Source of the DNA: H111-94 sp034436045
GTDB taxonomy: Bacteria > Chloroflexota > Ktedonobacteria > Ktedonobacterales > Ktedonobacteraceae
Reading direction: 5' to 3'
DNA: 31,421 nucleotides
Assembly: GCA_034436045.1 (NCBI GenBank)
Contig: DAOTVZ010000123.1
Location: 1 to 31,421 of the forward strand
Position numbers and translations under genes: made by a program. The number at the start of each line of letters is the position of its first letter. Within the stretch, counting starts at the first letter, position 1. The notes below the pieces were generated by a model, which saw only the letters and a program-made list of their open reading frames with translations, did no database searches and was not told where the DNA came from. Positions 1 through 8,108 of this stretch are shown piece by piece.

Positions 1-5
1 AAAGT

Positions 6-326
6 ATGGTAACACAAAGTAAGAGTTTCTGTGAGCATGGAGCCACAAGCCTTGTCTTTTATGCCTGGAGTGATTCAGAATTTGGCCCTGCAACACAAAC
101 ACCCATGAATAGCGCCGCCATCGCCACAGGCATCCGAGATGGCACTGCCGCGTGTCAGCAGATCTGGAACCATCAATGGAAAGATACCTGTTTGCTGGTT
201 CAAAACACGACTTGTCGTATACGCGGGTACTTGTCGAACATGCGCCAGCAGGGCTTGGACACGCTTTCCGTTTTGGATGCCAACCTTATATGGGCATCTG
301 ATCCTGTTTTATTTCAGGCCCTCTGA
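6..326 (+). CDS. Hypothetical ORF at window edge, possibly the 3' end of a longer gene
   Basis: A 106-residue reading frame that is also open leftwards to the edge of the window, so it may be the tail of a gene that starts outside. It has five cysteines and several tryptophans but no domain I recognise, no signal peptide and no clear membrane segment. The ATG at position 6 has too little upstream sequence to judge a ribosome site. The frame overlaps another open frame (139-330), so it could be chance. I assign no function and low confidence. Confidence 0.25.
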   Translation: MVTQSKSFCEHGATSLVFYAWSDSEFGPATQTPMNSAAIATGIRDGTAACQQIWNHQWKDTCLLVQNTTCRIRGYLSNMRQQGLDTLSVLDANLIWASDPVLFQAL

Positions 327-437
327 GTAGTTATGGATTGAGGTTGATATTTATTAACTCTGAATCTCTGTTCTTTATCCGCTCTCAATGAAATCGTAAC
401 CAATTCATGGATGTGGCTATGTTAGCTTTATGCATAG

Positions 438-446
438 TGCTATAAA
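438..446 (+). promoter_or_regulatory. Possible extended -10 promoter for the SnoaL-like gene
   Basis: TGCTATAAA is a good extended -10 (TGn followed by TATAAA), about 60 bases before the ATG at 507. The -35 region 17 bases upstream (TATGTT) is poor, as is usual for extended -10 promoters. Nothing else is evident in the gap 327-506. Confidence 0.4.
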
Positions 447-506
447 TATGTTCAAGGATATATAAGCACCTCATTGTTTTTGGAAGAAACCAATCCAGGA
501 GAAGCC

Positions 507-1118
507 ATGCAAGAAAAATTACAACAAGAAGAACAGACTGTTTCGGAAATGGTAGATGACGTTCGCGCAGGCAAAATGGATCGACGCACGCTAATCAAGC
601 GGCTGACGGTGATGGGTCTTTCTGCGGCTGGCGCAGGCGCTATTGCGGCGGTGGCCAAGCGCCAGATTTCCGCACACCTGGCTCAGACCACTTCAGGTGA
701 TAGCAATGGACAGATGCATATCCAGCAGCACAATGATCATCTGATCCATCAAAAAGCGGGAGATATGCAGTACTTGCAGCAGGACTATCATGAAAATGCC
801 ATCGTTGAGGATAGCATGTATCCCCACCCGTTTGTAGGCCACGAGGCCATTATGCAACGTAAACGCGCCGGTTTTGCTGCGATGCCTGACCTGAATATTC
901 AAGTGACCAGGCGTATTGTACATGGTGACCAACTGATAGTGGAGTGGGTTGCCACTGGCACCCATCAAGTCGATTATCCCGGCCTACCTGCTACTGGGCA
1001 AATGTTCTCTATTCCAGGAGTCACCGTAGTTGTGCGCAAGGACGGCAAGATTGTACGCGAATCGCTCTACTATGATATGAATGAAGTGCAGCGTCAACTT
1101 GGATATAAGCACAAGTGA
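507..1118 (+). CDS. Tat-type secreted SnoaL-like (NTF2-fold) protein
   Basis: A 203-residue protein. I chose the ATG at 507 because AGGAGA (497-502) lies just upstream; an in-frame ATG at 474 has no such site. Near residues 24-52 there is a twin-arginine pattern (DRRTLIKR) followed by an Ala/Gly-rich hydrophobic stretch, which fits a Tat signal peptide or membrane anchor. The rest, from about residue 65, resembles the SnoaL/ester-cyclase branch of the NTF2-like fold: an HNDHLIH helix, a YLQQDYHENAIVED segment, FVGHEAI, then beta strands with VEWVATGTHQ and a DGKIVRESLYYD end. Members of this family are small-molecule cyclases, isomerases or ligand-binding proteins; the substrate cannot be told here. 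Tat export would suggest folding before secretion. It appears monocistronic, with a strong hairpin just after the stop. Confidence 0.8.
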   Translation: MQEKLQQEEQTVSEMVDDVRAGKMDRRTLIKRLTVMGLSAAGAGAIAAVAKRQISAHLAQTTSGDSNGQMHIQQHNDHLIHQKAGDMQYLQQDYHENAIVEDSMYPHPFVGHEAIMQRKRAGFAAMPDLNIQVTRRIVHGDQLIVEWVATGTHQVDYPGLPATGQMFSIPGVTVVVRKDGKIVRESLYYDMNEVQRQLGYKHK

Positions 1119-1139
1119 CCTCTGGCAAACGATGAGCAG

Positions 1140-1180
1140 TGGGAAAGATCATCTCAACTTGGCCTGGATGATCTTTCCCA
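1140..1180 (+). terminator. Perfect 14-bp stem-loop after the SnoaL-like gene
   Basis: TGGGAAAGATCATC (1140-1153) and GATGATCTTTCCCA (1167-1180) are exact reverse complements with a 13-base loop, starting 21 bases after the stop codon. No T-run follows, so it may be a terminator without a U tract or an mRNA 3'-end stabiliser. Confidence 0.6.
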
Positions 1181-1462
1181 TCAGGGACGCAAGATACGCT
1201 TTCCGGTGCTGTCGCGCTCACTGGCACGAAAGAAGCAAAGTCTTCTTCGGGTATCGCTGACCGTAGGGGTGCGTCTCATCACTGCTCTTGCTATGTGGTC
1301 GATGACGCCTGACAAACAGCGCTATGCTCTGCTTCAATCTATTACCAGCTTAATTAGTTAAACTGCATTAATGCATACCGAGCCTTACCGAATCCCTAAC
1401 AGCGCATTGATATTGGTTGCTGGAATCGTTTAGAATTGTCCATTATCGTCTCTATTGGTAAA
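1181..1462. other. Intergenic stretch between convergent genes
   Basis: Together with the hairpin before it this makes a 344-base gap without a convincing gene. It holds a 12-base perfect palindrome TGCATTAATGCA (1364-1375) and an AT-rich run (1350-1361). I see no RNA gene and no clear terminator for the minus-strand gene ending at 1463. Confidence 0.5.
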
Positions 1463-2293
1463 CTAATCCCCGGCTTGATAGCCTGTAGTCTGATCATCGA
1501 TATACAGTGCCAAAACCACTACTTCTTGTATGCTAGTTCCATCAGTACTGGTTTCGTCAGCCATGCCAGTGTCGAGCCCCCATACTTCTAGCGTATCTCC
1601 TTGATTCACCTGAGTTACGTCCGTATTATCAGGAAACAAAACTTCAATTACAGAATTAGATGAAGAATCAATATCAGAGACATTAGCTCCCGCTATCGCG
1701 CCGTTTGTATCTCTAACAGAGTTAAGTATTTTACATTTAAAATATACATTTTGTCCCTGATCGTTGTTACCGACCGTGTCCAGGCTAGTGACAGTTGTTG
1801 ATGTCGTGCTGGCCTTATAAGAGGTTTCTATCTGCGCGGCTGTTTCAGTTGATGTGGGTGTCAATAGAGATGATATCGGGGTTGCAATTGGTATAGCAGT
1901 AACAGTCGGTTGAGCATTTACCTGTGTATTTTGCATCATATTCGCCGATGTAGTAGATGTTGTTGCTTGAACTATTTTGCCTATATTAAAAGCCTCGAAA
2001 TAGAAACCACCTATTACATCACATACACCGCAGAATACTAATGCACTAATAATTCCGAAAATGAGCCAGGCGCGATTTGTTTTCTTTGGTGGTTGTGAAT
2101 ACTGGATCTGTTTGAGCTTAAAAGGCTGGAATTGGCCGCCTGCATCTGGCGAGTACTGTTCCCAGACATGTTGATTGAAAGTGGATTGAGGTGACCATTG
2201 CTGTTGGTTGGAGGATGGTGACAAGCTCGGTGGTTGTTGGTTGGGAGATAGTGACTGCCCCCATGGTGGTTGCTGATCCCATTGATCGCTCAT
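1463..2293 (-). CDS. Membrane-anchored protein with Pro/Gln-rich tail and OB-like outer domain
   Basis: A 276-residue protein. The ATG at 2293 is preceded by AGGAG five bases away. Residues 1-70 are rich in Pro, Gln, Ser and Trp (WGQSLSPNQQPP and similar) and are probably disordered on the cytoplasmic side. One membrane segment lies at about 75-99 (AWLIFGIISALVFCGV). Residues 105-165 are a Thr/Ser-rich linker. The C-terminal 100 residues (VYFKCKILNSVRD, VIEVLFPDN, VNQGDTLEVWG) look like a small beta-barrel of the OB or tRNA_anti-like kind seen in secreted bacterial proteins. The role is unknown; the barrel suggests ligand or protein binding outside the membrane. It stands alone, convergent with the SnoaL-like gene, and has its own promoter with a dyad in the spacer. 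Confidence 0.75.
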   Translation of the reverse strand: MSDQWDQQPPWGQSLSPNQQPPSLSPSSNQQQWSPQSTFNQHVWEQYSPDAGGQFQPFKLKQIQYSQPPKKTNRAWLIFGIISALVFCGVCDVIGGFYFEAFNIGKIVQATTSTTSANMMQNTQVNAQPTVTAIPIATPISSLLTPTSTETAAQIETSYKASTTSTTVTSLDTVGNNDQGQNVYFKCKILNSVRDTNGAIAGANVSDIDSSSNSVIEVLFPDNTDVTQVNQGDTLEVWGLDTGMADETSTDGTSIQEVVVLALYIDDQTTGYQAGD

Positions 2294-2321
2294 TTTTTCT
2301 CCTCATTATATGAATGGATAT

Positions 2322-2350
2322 ATTAAATGGGTTATCCCCATTGTGTTCAA
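2322..2350 (-). promoter_or_regulatory. Putative sigma-70 type promoter with dyad operator in the spacer
   Basis: On the minus strand TTGAAC (plus-strand 2345-2350) and TTTAAT (2322-2327) are separated by exactly 17 bases, reading toward the gene starting at 2293. An inverted repeat AATGGG-TTATC-CCCATT (2326-2342) fills the spacer and overlaps the -10, which would place a bound repressor on the core promoter. Confidence 0.5.
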
Positions 2351-2571
2351 ATACTGTGCACCTGGTTAAGGGAGGTAAAAACCTGTATATGATAGTTCAG
2401 TACGGTTGATATAACAGAAGAATAGTAGCCGCGAATTCATGGTCAATGAATCAACTTCCGCCTCAAACGCCTTGTGACGACATTTGGGGCGGTTTGCTGA
2501 GTAAATGTATATCATCATTGATGGTGTATATGAGTCGGTGAAATTACACCAATCTCATACTTCAAGCAGGA

Positions 2572-3378
2572 TTAATGGCCCAGCCAATAACCGCGATCAG
2601 CGTTTTTCGTTGGAGCAAGAGATACAAATTGCCCGCTGATAGTACTGGCATTACCACTAACAAACGTGCCACGCAAACGGAATATCTGACCCAATACCGG
2701 TACATCTACATAGAAGAAGAAGTTGCCATTGTTGGCCTGACCGCCGGTTACAGCCTGGCAAGTTCCACTAATTGGGCAGTAAGTTCCGATCAAATCCCCA
2801 TTTGGTTTTTGCGTCAGAGTAAGTGTGCCATGAAATTGTTTGTGGAGGTCTGGACCGCTAGTGATGATGCCAAACAAGCTCCAAGAGTTGCTGAGCTTTG
2901 GAACGGTACCTACGTAAGCTTCCCAGGTTCCAGATGACGCACCCATTGTGTAAGTACCCATAAAACCGTTGATGCCCCCACGCATATTGCCCGTTGTTTT
3001 ATAGAGACCTGTTAGATTGATGGCTGCCGGGTACGGCTTGACACGGCCTATAGTGAGAGTAACATGTACGCTATCAGGTGTAGAGCCGGTAATAGGAGCG
3101 CAACGTTGTGGACTCTTCAGCCCACAAATAGTGCCACGGATTGTGGTTCCATTGACCTGGATGACCATTGCCCCGGTGATATAGGTTCCTGTGCTTGGCC
3201 CAGAGGTCGTGATCGCCCGAAGGTTGTAACGCCCATCGAGTGTCGAAGCGGCGTGGGCGGAGTAAAGTGTAATACCACCAACAATAACAGCCGCCAGGAG
3301 GAGGAAAAATGCTGCCAGTTGTACAGGTTTGCGACGCCACAACATGCTCTTGTTTGTAGAGTGTTTCATATAAACCAT
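2572..3378 (-). CDS. Secreted protein with two tandem beta-rich repeats
   Basis: A 268-residue protein. The ATG at 3378 has GAAAGG six bases upstream; a second ATG at 3369 is less well placed. Residues 15-45 form a signal peptide: basic start, hydrophobic core (LAAFFLLLAAVIVGGITLY) and an AHA cleavage-like end. The mature part contains two similar modules of about 105-115 residues. Each opens with a hydrophobic strand and ITTSGP, continues with a strand of the form G.(M/L).(I/L)..NG..I.GT.C, and has a second cysteine about 7-9 residues later followed by (I/V)TG. Each module so probably has one disulfide. This fits a secreted beta-sandwich or beta-barrel protein; I do not recognise the family. 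It is transcribed divergently from the glycan locus, with a 483-base spacer. Confidence 0.72.
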   Translation of the reverse strand: MVYMKHSTNKSMLWRRKPVQLAAFFLLLAAVIVGGITLYSAHAASTLDGRYNLRAITTSGPSTGTYITGAMVIQVNGTTIRGTICGLKSPQRCAPITGSTPDSVHVTLTIGRVKPYPAAINLTGLYKTTGNMRGGINGFMGTYTMGASSGTWEAYVGTVPKLSNSWSLFGIITSGPDLHKQFHGTLTLTQKPNGDLIGTYCPISGTCQAVTGGQANNGNFFFYVDVPVLGQIFRLRGTFVSGNASTISGQFVSLAPTKNADRGYWLGH

Positions 3379-3861
3379 ATCCTACCTTTCGATAGTAAAC
3401 TAGTGATGGATAATTTGCCTACTTAATAGTATGCCCATGATGAAGATTTATTTTGGTTGAGGAGTGGTTAAGGCAGGGTTGTGGTTTTATGATATTGGTT
3501 ATACTTTGTATTCTAGAATGACTCCATACACAAGTTTTGATTTGTCGGGGAGTAGATTCATGCAAGCATCGCTTGCTATTTTTGGAAAAGCTGAAAGGGT
3601 GAAAAGGCGTCGATCTTTGACAAGTTAATAATAAATAATCCATCGAATTGCTTATAATATTTACTTATTCTCTAATAGGGGGGGCATTGTTCATTATGGT
3701 TACGGTATATTAACCTGATTGCTTGAAACCAAGCTATTTTCTTAACAGACTTACCACTGGAAATCAACAATATAGTAGTATTCTCTGTTCTTGATACTGG
3801 TTGGGAATCACCCAGGTTTAGGTATATCTTAATTTTGTTAGTAGAGAAGTGACGGTAGAAA
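3379..3861. other. AT-rich divergent spacer upstream of the glycan locus
   Basis: A 483-base region without a convincing gene between a minus-strand secreted protein and the plus-strand glycosyltransferase operon, so it should hold promoters for both. Candidates on the plus strand are TTGACA at 3617-3622 (no good -10 at the right distance), TATAAT at 3653-3658 (poor -35), and TTGGGA/TATCTT at 3801-3806 and 3825-3830 (18-base spacer). A run of seven G (3678-3684) and a small hairpin GGTTA/TAACC (3698-3715) are also present. None is decisive. Confidence 0.45.
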
Positions 3862-4914
3862 ATGCAAAATGAAAGTCTGTTCCTATCAATTATTATTCCG
3901 GTTTATAATGAAGAGGACAATATACTACCTCTCCATGCGAAACTTTGCCAGGCTCTGCAAAAACAGAAAACCTCGTATGAGATCATCTACGTTGATGATG
4001 GCAGTCGAGACAAAACATTCTCAAACTTGTACCAGCTTGCCACCAGGGATCAGCATGTCACAGCTATTCGCCTGCGCCGTAATTTTGGTCAAACAGCAGC
4101 TATGTCGGCAGGCGTGGCTCACAGCCGGGGTGATATATTGATCTTTATGGATGGGGATATGCAGAATGATCCTATGGACATTCCTCGGCTATTGGCTAAG
4201 TTGGAGGAGGGATACGATATAGTTAGCGGGTGGCGTAAGAATAGACAAGATGCAAAACTCAGCCGCAAGTTGCCGTCCTGGATAGCCAACAAACTTATCT
4301 CCAAGGTTACTGGCGTCTATCTCCATGACTATGGATGCACTTTGAAAGCATACCGCCGAGACGTATTCAATCATGTGAAGCTGTATGGGGAGATGCATCG
4401 ATTTATTCCAGCCTATGCAGCTATTGCAGGGGCGGCTATTGCTGAGATCGAGGTAACACATCATCCGAGGCGCTTTGGAAGGTCAAAATACAACATTTCT
4501 CGGACAGTGCGTGTTCTGCTTGATCTCATGACGCTCAAATTTCTCAGCAGTTTTAGCACGAAGCCTTTGTATGCCTTTGGAATGCCAGGTCTGGCGTCTA
4601 TGTTAGGTGGTAGCATGCTCCTTGCCCAACTTGCTGGAAAGAAATTGATGAATCCAAATATTAGAGTGCATCGTAGTCCGCTGCTACCTATTGCTCTCCA
4701 TCTCTCTGGGTTTGGTGTTCAGTGCATCATGATCGGTTTGTTGGCGGAATTACTTACTCGTACCTATCATGAGTCACAAGGTAAGTCCACCTATGTCGTG
4801 AAAGATGTCATTCATATGGTTCTGGGAGCTACTAAGGATAATGTCTCTGTGAGCGAGGAGACACTTCACTACCCGATTATCAATCGTCATGATTATTTAA
4901 GGAAGGATTCGTAA
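3862..4914 (+). CDS. Family 2 glycosyltransferase, polyprenyl-phosphate sugar transferase type
   Basis: A 350-residue GT-A enzyme of the DPM1/GtrB/ArnC type, which moves a sugar from a nucleotide donor onto undecaprenyl phosphate at the inner membrane face. The N-terminal 220 residues carry the GT2 hallmarks: SIIIPVYNEEDN (9-20), YVDDGSRD (43-50), RRNFGQTAAMSAG (72-84) and the metal-binding FMDGDMQNDP (95-104, DxD at 97-99). Two hydrophobic segments near the C-terminus (from about 232 and 272) match the two-helix membrane anchor of the bactoprenol branch. It is the first gene of the ten-gene locus and ends one base before the methyltransferase ATG, so the two are probably translationally coupled. 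The sugar is not predictable from sequence alone. Confidence 0.9.
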   Translation: MQNESLFLSIIIPVYNEEDNILPLHAKLCQALQKQKTSYEIIYVDDGSRDKTFSNLYQLATRDQHVTAIRLRRNFGQTAAMSAGVAHSRGDILIFMDGDMQNDPMDIPRLLAKLEEGYDIVSGWRKNRQDAKLSRKLPSWIANKLISKVTGVYLHDYGCTLKAYRRDVFNHVKLYGEMHRFIPAYAAIAGAAIAEIEVTHHPRRFGRSKYNISRTVRVLLDLMTLKFLSSFSTKPLYAFGMPGLASMLGGSMLLAQLAGKKLMNPNIRVHRSPLLPIALHLSGFGVQCIMIGLLAELLTRTYHESQGKSTYVVKDVIHMVLGATKDNVSVSEETLHYPIINRHDYLRKDS

Positions 4915-4915
4915 T

Positions 4916-5698
4916 ATGGAGAAATACTTAGAAGATCTTTTTGTGATTTCCTCCGTAGGAAAATCGAGAGTACCAGGTTGGCTTATCCGCCTCTACCTTA
5001 CTGTTTTTGACGTCCCTCTCGGTAAGACTATCCGTATAGATATGGTGCGTCAGCTGCTCAAGGGGTATGAAATGCGTGGGAAGCGAGTTCTGGACGTTGG
5101 TTGCGGGGTGGGTGATCTTTCTCTTTTGATGGCCCACGCGGGTGCTGAGGTCATCGGTGTAGAGCTGGATCCTCAAAAAGTCGAAAGTGCTACTAAGGTT
5201 GCGAAGAAGTGGCATTTTGATAATGTCCGGTTCATTGCTGGCGATGTCACGAAAATTGAACATATGTCATTAGGCCAATTTGATGTAATCTTCTGTATTG
5301 CCCTCCTTGAGCATATCAAGGATGATGCCGGTCTACTCCGTCAGATACACGGACTCTTGCGACCTGAAGGCTTTTTTGTCCTTGAAGTGCCAAGTGCATT
5401 GCGTAAGACCATTCCAGAAGTTGAAGCGGAAGATGGACATGCCCGCCCTGGATATGTCTTTGAGGATGTCCCGGCCTTTTTAGAGAAGGCTGGTATACGG
5501 GTTCTGAGAAAGTGTACACGTGATCCGCTTGGACTCTTCTATCATTGGTGTCGTTTGTCCCGGTTAATTCCAGGCCCCAGAGCAAGAGGCCAGTTATTTG
5601 CTGTCTTAGCTCCTGTTTTCATTGCTCTTATCCGTATCACATCGCTTTTCATCGAAAAAACGGGCACAGAACTGGGCTTTCTTGGTATCAAGCAATAG
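4916..5698 (+). CDS. Class I SAM-dependent methyltransferase
   Basis: A 260-residue protein with the Rossmann-type SAM site: motif I VLDVGCGVGDLSLL (58-71), motif II acidic loop GVELDP (81-86), FIAGDVTK (around 106-112), FDVIFCIALLEHI (motif IV, from about 122) and LLRPEGFFVLEVP (motif VI). The C-terminus is more hydrophobic and may touch the membrane. The ribosome site AAGGAAGG (4899-4906) lies inside the end of the preceding gene, with only one base between the stop and this ATG. In this context it probably methylates a sugar, a lipid-linked glycan or a precursor, but the acceptor is inferred only from the neighbours. Confidence 0.85.
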   Translation: MEKYLEDLFVISSVGKSRVPGWLIRLYLTVFDVPLGKTIRIDMVRQLLKGYEMRGKRVLDVGCGVGDLSLLMAHAGAEVIGVELDPQKVESATKVAKKWHFDNVRFIAGDVTKIEHMSLGQFDVIFCIALLEHIKDDAGLLRQIHGLLRPEGFFVLEVPSALRKTIPEVEAEDGHARPGYVFEDVPAFLEKAGIRVLRKCTRDPLGLFYHWCRLSRLIPGPRARGQLFAVLAPVFIALIRITSLFIEKTGTELGFLGIKQ

Positions 5699-5724
5699 AG
5701 ATAAAGGTTAGCAAGGAGGAATAT

Positions 5725-6690
5725 ATGCGCTGCCTAGTTACAGGGGTTGCAGGTTTTATAGGATCCCATATTGCAGCTCGCCTGCTCGAAGAAGGACACG
5801 AGGTCTGTGGAATAGACGCTTTTGTCAATTTCTATTCTAGAGATCTGAAAGAGCGTAATCTTCGCAGATTGTACTCTTGGGACAAATTTACATTTATTGA
5901 GGCTGATTTGGTAGATATGGACTTATCCTCCTTGCTTTCCGATTACGGCTGGGTGTTTCATCAAGCTGCCCAGGCAGGAGTGCGTTCAAGTTGGGCTAAT
6001 GGATTTACCTCTTATGTGCATCATAACATCCTGGCGACACAGAAATTATTAGAAGCTGCTAAGCAGGCGGGGACTGTTGAGCGTTTTATCTATGCCTCTT
6101 CGTCCTCTGTGTATGGCAATCTAGAGGAGGTGACGCTTGTTGAAGAAATGGCTTTACATCCCTACTCTCCTTATGGAGTAACCAAGCTGGCGGGAGAGCA
6201 TCTCTGTTCGCTATACTACCAAAACTTTGGCGTTCCCACAGTGTCATTGCGTTATTTTACCGTCTATGGCCCTGGTCAGCGCCCCGATATGGCTTTTCAT
6301 CGTTTTTTGAAAGCTATTATAATGCATGAACCAATTCATATCTATGGCGATGGCTCCCAAACACGTGATTTTACCTATGTTGCTGACATCGTAGATGCTA
6401 ATATTCAGGCCGCGAAGTCTTCTCAGTCACCGGGGAAGGTTATGAACATTGCCGGTGGATCTCATGTAACTCTGCAAGAGGTTATACGGCTTTTGAGGGA
6501 AATTACCAATACTTCCTTCACCGTTTTGTATGAGCCGGTTCAACATGGTGATGTTCGTCATACTCTGGCAGATACTCAGACTGCCGCCCTTATACTGGGG
6601 TATCAGCCTCACGTATCTTTGCATAAGGGGCTAGAGCTAGAATTTCAGGATTTAGTTGAAATATATGGTAAGAGTGGTTCTCTAGTGTAA
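5725..6690 (+). CDS. NAD-dependent nucleotide-sugar epimerase/dehydratase (UDP-glucuronate 4-epimerase-like)
   Basis: A 321-residue extended short-chain dehydrogenase. The start at 5725 is fixed by a near-perfect AAGGAGGA (5713-5720); the frame is open further upstream but that part lies in the methyltransferase gene. It has the NAD motif TGVAGFIG (6-13), an acidic residue after beta-2 (GIDAFVNFY), HQAAQAGVRSSW (79-90), FIYASSSSVYG (121-131) and the catalytic Y150-x3-K154 in SPYGVTK. RYFTVYGPGQRPDMA and IYGDGSQTRDFTYVADIV are typical of the UDP-GlcA/UDP-Glc 4-epimerase group. The phrase AAQAGVR favours the UDP-glucuronate branch over GalE, but substrate assignment is tentative. It would provide the activated sugar used by the locus's glycosyltransferases. 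Confidence 0.88.
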   Translation: MRCLVTGVAGFIGSHIAARLLEEGHEVCGIDAFVNFYSRDLKERNLRRLYSWDKFTFIEADLVDMDLSSLLSDYGWVFHQAAQAGVRSSWANGFTSYVHHNILATQKLLEAAKQAGTVERFIYASSSSVYGNLEEVTLVEEMALHPYSPYGVTKLAGEHLCSLYYQNFGVPTVSLRYFTVYGPGQRPDMAFHRFLKAIIMHEPIHIYGDGSQTRDFTYVADIVDANIQAAKSSQSPGKVMNIAGGSHVTLQEVIRLLREITNTSFTVLYEPVQHGDVRHTLADTQTAALILGYQPHVSLHKGLELEFQDLVEIYGKSGSLV

Positions 6691-6720
6691 AATTCAAGAT
6701 AACATAAAGAGGCTTACGGC

Positions 6721-8001
6721 ATGGCAAATCAGAAAAGCAGCTATACACGTTTAAGGGATTTCGGCGCATTTCGAGTTGATATTGCGAAAGTTAATACTCA
6801 GGAATTGTCTATTGTGCAGTCTGATTCAAACAGTGATAAGATTGTGGCACAACCTTATTTTCATAGAGTACAGCAAGCAACAAGTATGGTGCGAGAAGGA
6901 ATAATTATTCCTTTTCCTGGGTCGGGTGATACACCTATACCGCAGAGAGCTTTATTAGATGGGGCAGTAATGCCTCTTTATCAAGAGAGTCTAGAACCAG
7001 TTTCTCTGCAAAAAAAGAAAAGATCGAAATGGCTTGGTGTGCTTCTTCGTGTTGGTGTCACGCTTTTACTGTTTGCCTTTCTCCTCAAATCCATGTCGTG
7101 GCCCAGCCTTATTGGAGCATTAGCACAAGCTGATATTGGTAAGGTATTGCTCAGCTTTATCGTAGGGGTATTTGGTATTGTAGTTAGCGCCTATCAATGG
7201 AGAAGTTTGTTAAATGCTGAAGGTATTAAGTATGATCTTGCTGATTTAATAGACCTTTACCTGGTAGGTATCGCTTTTAGCCATTTCTTGCCCACTGGAA
7301 TGGGAGGTGATGTGGTTAAAGCGGTTCAGGTTGGTCGAATATCAGGAAATAGTGCTGGTTCGGCTAGCGCAGTTCTCTTAAGCCGCATCACCGGATTTCT
7401 CGGCATGATTCTCATGGCCTTGCCTGTGCTGTTGATCTGGCATCACTCTCTGGCGCAAAGTATTTTTCTCTGGTTTATCCTTTTAAGTTTGCTTGTTGGA
7501 GCGATGCTGGGAGGTGCTATGGCTTTTACCACCCTGTTTCCCAAAATATATAAGGGTAAATTTCTAAATCATCGCATTTTTGCCTCTGTGACCAAAATAG
7601 GTTATGCCCTCCAGCATACTTTTCAGCGTCCGAAGGTCATGACGATTGCTATAGTGTTTGGAATAGAATTTTGGGCTGTCGGGTGTTTAAATTATTATGG
7701 TTACGGAATAGCTCTAGGATTAAATGTGCCTCTCTATTTCTATTTTATTGCTATCCCCCTTATATCGCTTATCACGTTCTTACCAATTTCGATCAACGGT
7801 TTTGGTGTTCGTGAAGGCGCATTTATATTCATTTTTGCAACGATACATATCGCTTCTGCTCATGCCTTATTGCTAGCATTATTCATGGATGCGCAAGTGC
7901 TGCTTTTTGGAGTTATGGGCGGAATAATTTATCTGACGATGGGAAATAAGCACAAAAGTAATAAAGAAAAAGTAGCCAGAGCAAAAAGTCACATTGCTTG
8001 A
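6721..8001 (+). CDS. Flippase-like integral membrane protein (LPG synthase TM / UPF0104 family)
   Basis: A 426-residue protein. About 100 polar N-terminal residues precede a multi-span membrane domain beginning near KWLGVLLRVGVTLLLFAFLL (from about 103). Family signatures are LPTGMGGDVVKA (about 190-201), the following SAVLLSRITGFLGM, and near the end PISINGFGVREGAF (about 356-368). This family includes the membrane half of lysylphosphatidylglycerol synthase (MprF) and stand-alone homologues (AglD and others) found in glycan and lipid gene clusters, often proposed to move lipid-linked substrates across the membrane. No aminoacyl-transferase domain is attached, so it is not a full MprF. Within this locus a role in translocating a lipid-linked sugar is the best guess. 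Confidence 0.82.
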   Translation: MANQKSSYTRLRDFGAFRVDIAKVNTQELSIVQSDSNSDKIVAQPYFHRVQQATSMVREGIIIPFPGSGDTPIPQRALLDGAVMPLYQESLEPVSLQKKKRSKWLGVLLRVGVTLLLFAFLLKSMSWPSLIGALAQADIGKVLLSFIVGVFGIVVSAYQWRSLLNAEGIKYDLADLIDLYLVGIAFSHFLPTGMGGDVVKAVQVGRISGNSAGSASAVLLSRITGFLGMILMALPVLLIWHHSLAQSIFLWFILLSLLVGAMLGGAMAFTTLFPKIYKGKFLNHRIFASVTKIGYALQHTFQRPKVMTIAIVFGIEFWAVGCLNYYGYGIALGLNVPLYFYFIAIPLISLITFLPISINGFGVREGAFIFIFATIHIASAHALLLALFMDAQVLLFGVMGGIIYLTMGNKHKSNKEKVARAKSHIA

Positions 8002-8017
8002 TTAAAGGATGAAGGAA

Positions 8018-8104
8018 ATGATAAGATTGTTAATCGCTATGCAACTAAGGTATGGAATTAGCAATAGACTAGGTGCAGTTGCTCTTTGTTGTAGAAAGGT
8101 CTAA
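8018..8104 (+). CDS. Possible small ORF (28 residues) between flippase and adaptor genes
   Basis: ATG at 8018 has AAAGG nine bases upstream and reads 28 codons (MIRLLIAMQLRYGISNRLG...) to a TAA at 8102-8104, four bases before the adaptor ATG at 8109. An alternative ATG at 8009 is in frame. The peptide is basic with a hydrophobic start. It could be a leader peptide coupled to the adaptor, or chance in a 107-base gap. Low confidence. Confidence 0.25.
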   Translation: MIRLLIAMQLRYGISNRLGAVALCCRKV

Positions 8105-8108
8105 GGCT

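Noticed and set aside
3419..3643. 74-codon minus-strand frame in the divergent spacer
   Set aside because: No ribosome site, no domain, and AT-rich non-coding character.
6721..8001. Full MprF (lysylphosphatidylglycerol synthase)
   Set aside because: Only the membrane part is present; the cytoplasmic aminoacyl-transferase domain is absent.
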